Source: Antedon mediterranea (taxonomy: Eukaryota > Echinodermata > Crinoidea > Comatulida > Antedonidae). Taken from it: a DNA stretch of 64,000 nucleotides. The notes under the pieces were generated by a model. The model ran no database searches, was not told the origin of the DNA, and was given only the letters and a program-made list of their open reading frames with translations. Made by a program: the position numbers and the translations under genes. Positions 56,690 to 64,000 of this stretch are shown here, one piece after another. The stretch covers positions 11,948,288-12,012,287 of the forward strand of contig NC_092676.1 of the NCBI RefSeq assembly GCF_964355755.1, given 5' to 3'. Each line of letters starts with the position of its first letter. Position 1 is the stretch's first letter.

Positions 56690-57685
56690 ATAACCTCTTG
56701 ATTCTGTCAAAATCTTAGTTTATTTATTCTTTCCTTAGCATTATTTTGTCCGTGAATTATCTTGATATCAGTTTCATCTAGCTAAGTCAATTTTTCAGAG
56801 TATATTCCTTATGGCCAGGAATCGATGTGGTTATGTTTTCACGGTGCGCAATCAAACATTACGTGGTCTACGCGCGATTTAACGAAATCACGTTTGTAAT
56901 CATATCTTCACAAGCATGAATCATTTATAAACAAAATTTGGTACTCATAAATTTCAGGTCATATTTCATCATATGGCAATACAATTACGTGCGTAGCGCA
57001 TATAATGCATGCGTACGCGCGCTTAAAATTTTCAAAATTGTCAGAATTTATTTTCGATGAAATTAGAGTACGTTTCAGGCAATTTTAAGCGTTTAAAAAA
57101 TTACCATAAGTGCGCAGATTTTTGCACGCGCACTGCGCGTCAAACGTTGATGCGCACTTTTTTGTCCGATTACTGTTGTATAACCTTTCTTTAATAATAT
57201 CATCATATTTTATTCACTTTTCAAAGCGAAACAGCGTTATACGAGCACGTCGAAAAGTGACAGGCTACGCACGTGTAAGAAAATATGCTAAAATTAAAAT
57301 TAATATATATCGTTAGAATGCTCGGGAACAACTATTTTTTATTTCATTTTCTTGAAGTGTATGTATCATATGTATGATTTATTATGAAATTAGGAGAAAA
57401 AAAGTTGAATAAGTCATCATTAATGGCAAATTAAATTTAAAAAAAATAATTTTGACAATCAAACAAATTATAACATTTTCTTCTTAGGCCGAAATAACAA
57501 ACTTAACATTAACTTTCTTCCTTAAGAAGTTCATATATTAAAGTTAAAAGTATATAGTTTGACAGTGCATCATGTTTTTTAATTTTTAAAGATGTCATCA
57601 TAGTAAAAAATTAATCTATCTTCACCAAAGTGGTTATTGCATAGTAAATACATGGAAGAATCTTTCTACAACTTCTAGTCAGTTG
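56690..57685. other. AT-rich spacer with alternating CG-rich words
   Basis: AT-rich DNA containing clusters of TGCGTACGCGCGC and GCGCACTGCGCGTC words around 56860-57140. The frame at 57110-57316 has no recognisable domain. No gene identified. Confidence 0.4.
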
Positions 57686-57688
57686 TGT

Positions 57689-57760
57689 ATGGCTCGGTGG
57701 TCTGTGCTCGTGTCTATGGCATTCAAGGTACCGAGATCGAGTCTCACCTTGGGAAACGAA
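57689..57760 (+). ncRNA. tRNA-like Pol III module
   Basis: TGGCTCGGTGGTCTG matches a Pol III A box, and GAGATCGAGTCTCACC about 50 nt later is close to a B box (RGTTCGANTCY-like). A T-run (about 57771-57779) follows as a potential terminator. The cloverleaf is incomplete, so this is a tRNA-derived module or SINE head rather than a functional tRNA gene. Confidence 0.45.
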
Positions 57761-58079
57761 ACGAAATAAGTTTTTTTTTATTATCCGTATTTTTTGTTCA
57801 ATTTTATTTCTTAGTGTATAAATTATACATTTATAATGAAATCTAGATAAAAAGTAACTTATGTCTTTATTAATATATGTAACAACAAATGTGGTTTATG
57901 ACATTATACGCAGAGGGATCTTTGATCGGATTGTGATACCGGCTATTGTATTCGCGTTAGCAAGGTCCTATCATATATTATAAATAATTAAAGATTCTGA
58001 GAAAAACAATCAATCAATATATCTTTAAAAAATCAATTATCTTTATTTAAATCAATGCATATAACCTATAATTCGTCAT

Positions 58080-59340
58080 AGTGACGAATTAAATCTAGTT
58101 TTCAATTATTTTTCATTGATTGATAATTCATTTCATATAAATAGACTATTATCAGCTCCTCGGTCATCTACTGGTTTGTGGCGTAACGGGTAATACTCAG
58201 GTCTGAGTGCTCTCATTAGTGGGTTTGAACCTCTAGGGATATTTCTTTTTTCTTTTTTTTTTAATTGAAAATAAAATTTTTTTTTTAAATGAGATATTTT
58301 GAGGGTTGTAAATGTCAGGCCTAAAGAAGTGGACCTTTTTTAAAATCGGAAACAAAGTTGCATGGCATTATTTTTCATTGATTGATCATTAATTTCATAT
58401 TATCAGCACTTCAGTCATCTACTGGTTTGTGGCGTTACGGGTAATACCCAGGCTTGAGTGCTCTCAGTAGCAGGTTCCAACCTCTATGGATATTGTTTTT
58501 TTTTCTTATTGAAAATAAATATTTTTTTTGAAAATGAGATATTTTGAGGGTTGTAAATGTCAGGCCTAAACAAATGGATCTTTTTTAAAATCAGAAACAA
58601 AGTTGCATGGCATTATTTTTCATTGATTGATCATTCATTTCATATAAATAGACTATTATCAGCTCTTCAGTCATCTGCTGGTTTGTGGCGTAACGGGTAA
58701 TGCTCAGGTTTGAGTGCTCGGAGTAGTGGGTCGAACCTCTAGGGATATTTTTTTTATTTTTTTTTTAAATTGAAAATAAATATGGTTTTTAAAAGTGAGA
58801 TATTTTGAGGGTTGTAAATGTCAGGCCTAAACAAGTGAAAATTTTTTTCAATCAGAAACAAAGTTGCATGGCATTATTTTTCATTGATTGATCATTCATT
58901 TCATAGAAATAGACTATTATCAGCTCTTCAGTCATCTATTGGTTTGTGGCGTAACGGGTAATGCTCAGGTTTGAGTGCTCTCAGCAGTGGGTTCGAACCT
59001 ATACGTGTATTTTTTTCTTTTTTTTTTATTGAAAATAAATATTGTTTTTGAAAGTGAGATATTTTGAGGGTTGCAACTGTCAAGCCTAAACAAGTGAACC
59101 TTTTTTAAAATCAGAAACAAAGTTGCATGGCATTATTTTTCATTGATTGATCATCTATTTCATATAAATAGAGTATTATCAGCTCTTCAGTCATTTACTG
59201 GTTTGCGGCGTAACGGGTAATGCTCAAGTTTGTGTGCTCTCAGCATTGGGTTCGAACCTCTACGGATATTTTTATTTTTTTATTATTATTTTGTTTAATT
59301 GAAAATAAATATTGATTTTGAAATCAAATACATGTAAAAA
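58080..59340 (+). repeat. tRNA-derived tandem repeat, first array
   Basis: Five direct copies of a 252-261 bp unit; the GGCGTAACGGG word starts at 58180, 58432, 58687, 58948 and 59207. In each, TGGCGTAACGGGTAATGCTC provides an A box and GTGGGTTCGAACCTC about 35 nt later provides a B box. A T-rich run of 8-15 nt follows within about 15 nt, as expected for Pol III termination. A hairpin CTCA-GGTT-TGAG lies between the boxes. The rest of the unit (AATAAATATTGTTTTTGAAA, GAGATATTTTGAGGGTTGTA, CAGAAACAAAGTTGCATGGC) is not tRNA-like. B boxes are better preserved than the flanks. Confidence 0.75.
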
Positions 59341-60410
59341 GACTGCCATAAAGCCTCCTAAAGAAGACAATGTGCTCCTTCATATTCAGTACTCGTGGGT
59401 GAACTTCTTTTCCACCTGGAGTTCTTTTCGAGAGCTGATGGGTTCCCGCCCGGAAAATGTTTTATTTACATGATTTGAACAATATTCTAATGTAAATATT
59501 AACAGCATCAAAATTTAACAGTGTGGCGTGTTGACCGCGAATGATTAACATATTATCTTCCCCATAATACACGTGCACAAGCTCATTTGCATAACAACCA
59601 CGACGGCATACCAAACTGTAAAAATGGTACTTTACATGATTTGAAATTATATGAAACAAAATATATAAGACTAACAAGGAGAAAAGAGCTTGTCCCCGGA
59701 AAGTGCACCTATTCATTGAAATATGAAATTAAATATTAGGTCTCCAGTAGGCCTACTAGCGCACCATGTTTGGGGCTGAGCTAATAATGAAAATAGAGCC
59801 CAGAATTGCACTTATACTTATACTTATTACCATACATAATCACCTATGATATTAATGATATTTGTTAAAAATGCAACTATCCCGATGCTCAAAAGTTTAG
59901 GTAGAGTTTTCTACTTCAAAAACTCGACTTCGTATATGCCTAAGGCCTAGCCCGGCGGCGGAATTAGTCTAATTTTCGAAATCGGTCTGGAAATCGGCAT
60001 CTTTGCAAATGTTCTATATTTGATCTATTTCATTCTCCATTAACCCCATACAAAAATCATCGGAGACAAATTATCTGTTTAAAAAATGTTTATTCTGGGA
60101 CGGTGCGGCCATACACACCAACTACCATCCATAAATGTTTATTCATAACATTCAATATCTTGCATTAATCGGACATTTCGCTACCAATGTAGCAACATTG
60201 ATTAACAAAATCAAAATTCAACAGTGTGGCGTGTTGACCGCGAATTACTAACAATACCATCTTTCCCACTACACCTGCAAAAACTCATTTGCATAATAAC
60301 AAACGGCATACCAAACTACGGTGAGACATACATTCTCTTCTAAACACGTAATGAAGATAAATTAATTTCTTTTTGCATTAAATTGAGGGTGCTAAACATA
60401 AAATTTACGA
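59341..60410. other. Spacer between tRNA-derived arrays, with ~115 bp direct repeat
   Basis: A segment at 59504-59619 recurs at 60207-60317 in direct orientation (offset about 703 bp). Both have AACAGTGTGGCGTGTTGACC, GCGAAT, an octamer ATTTGCAT, and CGGCATACCAAACT. Similarity decays between and outside them. A minus-strand frame at 59462-59716 covers the first copy but is not preserved in the second, so I do not call it a gene. Confidence 0.5.
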
Positions 60411-60414
60411 GATC

Positions 60415-60695
60415 AAATACATGTAGCGAAAGCCAAAAAAAATTTAAAAATGTGCTCTCCCTGCCTCAGCACTAAGGCCCTGCCACAGCATTGGGGTCGT
60501 TTCCACCACATCATCACCAGATGCATTGCTAGTGCCTTCGCAAGTTTTGTGGTGGAAAGGGAGACGTAAATTCTGTGAACCCCAAACACAGTTGGTCGCA
60601 TACCTTTAACTCTATTCCACCGACCAGCGTGGGAATCGAACCCACTACATACGAGTTCTCAACACGACGCTCAGTCGTCTGAGCTAACTGGCCAT
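60415..60695 (-). mobile_element. tRNA-derived SINE
   Basis: The 5' head (60693 down to 60622) is 72 nt and folds as a tRNA. The acceptor GGCCAGT pairs with GCTGGTC, the D stem GCTC with GAGC, and the T stem GTGGG with CCCAC around TTCGATT. The anticodon position reads GAG but the anticodon stem is weak. A box (TTAGCTCAGACGACTGAG) and B box (GGTTCGATTCC) are intact. About 200 bp of non-tRNA body follows (GTTTGGGGTTCACAGAATTT, GGTGATGATGTGGTGGAAAC, GTGCTGAGGCAGGGAGAGCA), ending in an AT-rich tail. This is the structure of a tRNA-derived SINE. The frame at 60413-60601 is incidental. Confidence 0.7.
60622..60693 (-). tRNA. tRNA-like SINE head (pseudo-tRNA, GAG)
   Basis: Seven acceptor pairs (two G-U type), a four-pair D stem and a five-pair T stem are intact. 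The anticodon stem has two mismatches and the D-loop lacks the usual GG. A GAG anticodon would imply leucine, but the long variable arm of leucine tRNAs is missing, so it is not a functional tRNA gene. Confidence 0.45.
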
Positions 60696-60749
60696 TTTGG
60701 TTTTAACAAGGTTAATATGATATTTATGACGTAATGATGAATTGCGTAA

Positions 60750-62035
60750 TACACTTATAAATAGACTATTATAAACTGTTCTGCCGTGTACTACTTTATG
60801 GAATAACGGATAATGCTCAGTTTTGAGTGCTCCCAGTAGTGGGTTCGAACCTGTAAGGATATTTTTTTTTTATTTGAAAATAAATATTGTTTTTGAAAGT
60901 GAGATATTTTGAGGGGTTGTAAATGTCAGGCCTAAACAAGTGGACCTTTTTTAAAATCAGAAACAAAGTTGCATGGCATTATTTTTCAATGATTGATCAT
61001 TCATTTTTATATAAATAGACTATCTTCAGTCATCTACTGGTTTGTGGCGTAACGGGTAATGCTCAGGTTTGAGTGCTCTCCGTAGTGGGTTCGAACCTCT
61101 ACGGGAATTTATTTTTTTTTTTTTATTATTATTGGAAATAAATATTGTTTTTCAAAGTGAGATATTTTTATGGTTGTAAATGTCAAGCCTAAACAAGTGG
61201 ACCTTTTTTAAAATCAGAAACAAAGTTTCATGGCATTATTTTTCATTGATTGATCATTAATTTCATATTATCAGCTCTTCAGTCACCTACTGGTTTGTGG
61301 CGTAACGGGTAATACCCAGGTTTGAGTGCTCTTAGTAGCGGGTTCCAACTTCTAGGGATATTGCTTTTTTTTTTTTTATTTGAAAATAAATATTGTTTTT
61401 GAAAGTGAGATATTGTTATAGTTGTAAATGTCAGGCCAAACAAGTTGACATTTTTTAAAATCAGAAACAAAGTTGCATAACATTATTTTTCATTGATTGA
61501 TCATTCATTTCATATTATCAGCTCTTCAGTCACCTACTGGTTTGTGGCGTAACGGGTAATACCCAGGTTTGAGTGCTCTCAGTAGCGGCTTCGAAACTCT
61601 AGGGATATTTCTTTTTTCTTTTTTTTTTAATTGAAAATAAATATTTTTATTGAAAGTGAGATATTTTGAGGGTTCTAAATGTCAGGCCTAAACAAGTGGA
61701 CCTTTTTTAAAATCAGAAACAAAGTTGCATGGCATTATTTTTCATTGATTGATCATCTATTTCATATAAATAGACCATTATCAGCTCTTTGGTCATCTGC
61801 TGGTTTGCGGCGTAACGGGTAATGCTCAGGCTTGAGTGATTTCAATAGTGGGTTCGAACTTCTAGGGATATTTTTTTTCTTTTTTTTTATTTGAAAATAA
61901 ATATTGTTTTTGAAAGTGAGATATTGTTATAGTTGTAAATATCAGGCCTAAACAAGTGGACCTTTTTTAAAATCAGAAACAAAGTTGCATAACATTATTT
62001 TTCATTGATTAATCATTTATTTCATATAAATAGAC
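60750..62035 (+). repeat. tRNA-derived tandem repeat, second array
   Basis: Five further copies of the ~255 bp unit, with box A words at about 60800 (diverged, GGAATAACGGATAATGCTC), 61046, 61299, 61546 and 61809. B boxes read GTGGGTTCGAACCTG, GTGGGTTCGAACCTC, GCGGGTTCCAACTTC, GCGGCTTCGAAACTC and GTGGGTTCGAACTTC, so two of five have lost key B-box bases (TTCCAA and the GGCTTCGAAA form). T-runs follow each. The array is in the same orientation as the first one; the intervening 59.3-60.7 kb splits what may once have been one array. Confidence 0.7.
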
Positions 62036-62036
62036 T

Positions 62037-62480
62037 TTTGACACATGTGAGCCCGATAAACAAATACAAGGAAACAAGTATTGGTTGTAAAGTTATTTAA
62101 TATGAATGGCAAGTCATCGTTGCAGCATGCACGTAAAAGGAAAACATAAAAAAGGAACATTGGGATGCTCCGAAAGGGCCAAAACACATGTCTCAAAATC
62201 GTAATTGAAAACAAAATAGAGAGGGAGTGGAGGGAGGGAAGTGAAAATTTTTTTACTTAGCCAAAAACTGGCGTGGTAATCTGTTGACAGCGTGAGGTGA
62301 AGATGATTGCGAGGGCGCGCCGCAATCACGTGATTTTGACACATGTGAGCCCGATAAACAAATACAAGGAAACAAGTATTGGTTGTAAAGTTATTTAATA
62401 TGAATGGCAAGTCATCGTTGCAGCATGCACGTAAAAGGAAAACATAAAAAAGGAACATTGGGATGCTCTGAAAGGGCCAA
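62037..62480. repeat. 146 bp direct repeat pair, 298 bp apart
   Basis: The segment 62037-62182 (starting TTTGACACATGTGAGCCCGA) recurs almost exactly at 62335-62480, with one base different in GGGATGCTCCGAAAG against GGGATGCTCTGAAAG. Between them lies a purine-rich stretch (GAGAGGGAGTGGAGGGAGGG). Near-identity implies a recent duplication. The minus-strand frames here are incidental. Confidence 0.8.
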
Positions 62481-62559
62481 CACAGTTGGCAACGAAGGGG
62501 CCAACGAAGCAGCCCAAATTAAGTGCAGGTAGAACCGATGACAAGCCATTCAGATGATG

Positions 62560-63010
62560 GTGCAACATATGTTGACACCCAGAACGTATAGAAACTATCT
62601 ACATAGTCTACCTTGAGCAACATGTGTTGACTTCAGTACCCGGTTGACCATTAGCGCCTGATAGGTGGAGCAACGAAATATTGACATCGAAAAACATATA
62701 GAAACACCTACATTAGTCTACCTGGAGCAACATGTGTTGACTCCAGTACATGTTTAAACATTTTAATTAGGTAGGCAGTGCAACCAAATGTTGGCACCGA
62801 AAAACGTATAAAAAAAATCTACATTAGTCTGCCTGGGGCAACATGTGTTGACTCCAGTACGCGTTTGAGAATTGAGTTTAATAAACGGTGCAACCATCTT
62901 GACACCGAAAACATATAAATAACTTATTAGTCTACCTGGAGCAACGTGTTGACTCCGATTGAACATATGATTATAATTGGCGGTGCAACCTATGCTGTCA
63001 CCGAAAGAAA
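62560..63010. repeat. ~115 bp tandem repeat, four copies
   Basis: Four degenerate units containing CTACATTAGTCTACCTGGAG, CAACATGTGTTGACTCCAGT and a GGTGCAACC...TTGACACCGAAAA segment. CAACATGTGTTG is a 12 bp palindrome present in three units. The unit length varies from about 105 to 120 bp. No coding potential recognised. Confidence 0.7.
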
Positions 63011-63099
63011 ACAAAAATGAAATAAGTAAAACGATATACAGAAAAAATAAGTATCGCACTTTGTGCTGATCTCACGAGCTTGAACCGTCAAACTCGCTA

Positions 63100-63750
63100 T
63101 TCAGTAGATAAACCCAATCCACGACAAAAAATACTGCAACACAATCACTTGTTGACTGACTCTTTAATACAGCAAATTCAGCCATAAACAGGGTGAACTG
63201 AAATTAAGCATACTTAAATCCAGCTCCAAATAGTAATAATATACATAACATAAATATAAAACTATCTGCAAAACAGATCAAACGTAGCGCCCTCTTACGG
63301 AGGTGTACATGCCTAAAGAACATATTAAACAAAGTCATCAAATAATCAACAGCGCCCTCATACGGACGTACTACTTCTATAGATATGGCATACAAAATAG
63401 AACACCGCCCTCTACACGGAGACTCGTGTTTATCGCCATGCTGTTCGAGCGATCGTATACGATTCAATCTACGCAGGCCTAGGCCTACGACCACAATGTA
63501 GTATAGCATTAATAATCTAGGCCACTACTGTGGTTCATATAATTCTAATTATTGTAATATAATACTCTAACAACTTACAAGCAATGTGCGGCCTACTAGT
63601 TTAGTAAATTACACACTATCTCGGCTCAATAAGACATTTAGAAGCCGAACTCTAGAACACATGTAGTCAATGCGAAACTTATAACATGGATCGTATTTAC
63701 ATACGCCCTCTCTCGGAAAGGAACGATGCAGCTAAAATAGGAGCAACACA
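63100..63750 (-). mobile_element. LTR of BEL/Pao retrotransposon (approximate ends)
   Basis: On the minus strand a purine-rich GACGGGGAG (polypurine-tract-like) at 63751-63759 is followed by TGTGTTGCTCC at 63750, a plausible LTR start. The region contains four copies of a CGCCCTCTNACGGA-type motif (plus strand near 63291, 63351, 63402 and 63702) and an ATTAAA poly(A)-signal-like word (plus 63163-63168), then GT-rich sequence. The far end is uncertain. The other LTR and the body lie beyond the window. The frame at 63204-63509 is incidental. Confidence 0.45.
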
Positions 63751-63860
63751 CTCCCCGTCTGGTATCTAAAGGATACCATTCATATCAAAAAGGTAAAACA
63801 TAAACAAAGTAACAAAGGAATATGACATAATATTCATTATAATAATGTTCAATGTAACTC

Positions 63861-64000
63861 TTAAGGAGTCGGCATTATCAGTACCAATTCACTAATCGGT
63901 CTTGCAAAGGTTTTCAGTTCTCCACCTCTATAAACATTCACTTCAACTCTCCTAACTCGTCCGTCTGATCCTTCAATTGCTTTAACGATTCGTCCCATAG
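63861..64000 (-). CDS. BEL/Pao polyprotein C-terminus (DUF5641-like), partial
   Basis: The minus-strand frame enters from beyond 64000 and ends at TAA 63861-63863. It reads MGRIVKAIEGSDGRVRRVEV, then NVYRGGELKTFARPISELVL and IMPTP. The pattern 'lGRvv.v..G.DG.vR.v.v......rpv..L..L' is the C-terminal DUF5641 domain of BEL/Pao retrotransposon polyproteins, downstream of integrase. The polypurine-like tract and LTR follow 100 bp further on in this orientation, which supports the call. Only the last 46 residues are in the window. This part shows no damage. Confidence 0.7.
   Translation of the reverse strand, partial: MGRIVKAIEGSDGRVRRVEVNVYRGGELKTFARPISELVLIMPTP

Noticed and set aside
59462-59716. 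84-codon minus-strand frame
   Set aside because: It covers one copy of a 115 bp repeat, and the other copy does not preserve the frame.
60622-60693. Functional leucine tRNA gene
   Set aside because: Anticodon stem has two mismatches, the D-loop lacks GG, and there is no long variable arm; it is continuous with a SINE body.
63204-63509. 101-codon minus-strand frame
   Set aside because: It lies within the putative LTR of a BEL/Pao element; no domain recognised.

Overview
This is a repeat-dominated, AT-rich stretch of a metazoan nuclear genome. I found no intact protein-coding host gene. Intron-type splice signals, Pol III (tRNA-like) modules, and DIRS, BEL/Pao, hAT and non-LTR remnants exclude a prokaryote. 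Scattered TAGGCCTA-rich DNA and foldback elements resembling the TU elements described from sea urchin suggest a marine invertebrate, perhaps an echinoderm. That placement is inference with low confidence.

Layout. 1-9.4 kb is dispersed DNA: a decayed minus-strand coding remnant, three foldback (long terminal inverted repeat) elements at 756-1533, 1594-2354 and 3691-4789, a promoter-like CpG patch near 4.9-5.04 kb, and a 3.7 kb TTAA-flanked foldback element (5046-8778) with a TA-flanked MITE nested in it. 9.43-12.84 kb is two minisatellites, a 61 bp palindrome-rich unit and a 19 bp polypyrimidine unit. 12.84-17.04 kb is three satellites in series: A (~180 bp), B (~78-88 bp) and C (25 bp). 17.04-19.93 kb is a composite inverted repeat (~0.9 kb arms) sitting inside satellite C. 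19.93-38.32 kb is a huge satellite C array (about 730 monomers) with segmental duplications at several scales. 38.32-39.87 kb is an island with a non-LTR reverse transcriptase scrap, a possible exon, a hAT transposase remnant and inverted C-like monomers. 39.87-42.05 kb is satellite A again and 42.05-54.19 kb satellite B again; B then flips orientation for its last ~410 bp.

At 54.6 kb the inverted B DNA abuts an internally deleted DIRS retrotransposon (gag-like ORF, reverse transcriptase fragment, tyrosine recombinase whose expected catalytic tyrosine position is a TAG stop, then a terminal inverted-repeat structure to 56.67 kb). From 57.7 to 62.0 kb lie tRNA-like Pol III modules, including two arrays of a ~255 bp tandem unit, each unit with an A box, a B box and a following T-run, separated by a tRNA-headed SINE on the minus strand. 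62.0-63.0 kb holds short duplications, and 63.1-64.0 kb the 3' end of a minus-strand BEL/Pao LTR retrotransposon.

Most long reading frames here are satellite artefacts. Satellite C is stop-free in all three minus-strand frames, which gives dozens of spurious ORFs of 60-232 codons. The most unusual items are the tRNA-derived satellite, the GGGTGT foldback family with 10 bp target duplications, the ordered A-B satellite blocks found twice, the embedded B fragment inside C, and the DIRS copy fused to inverted satellite B.
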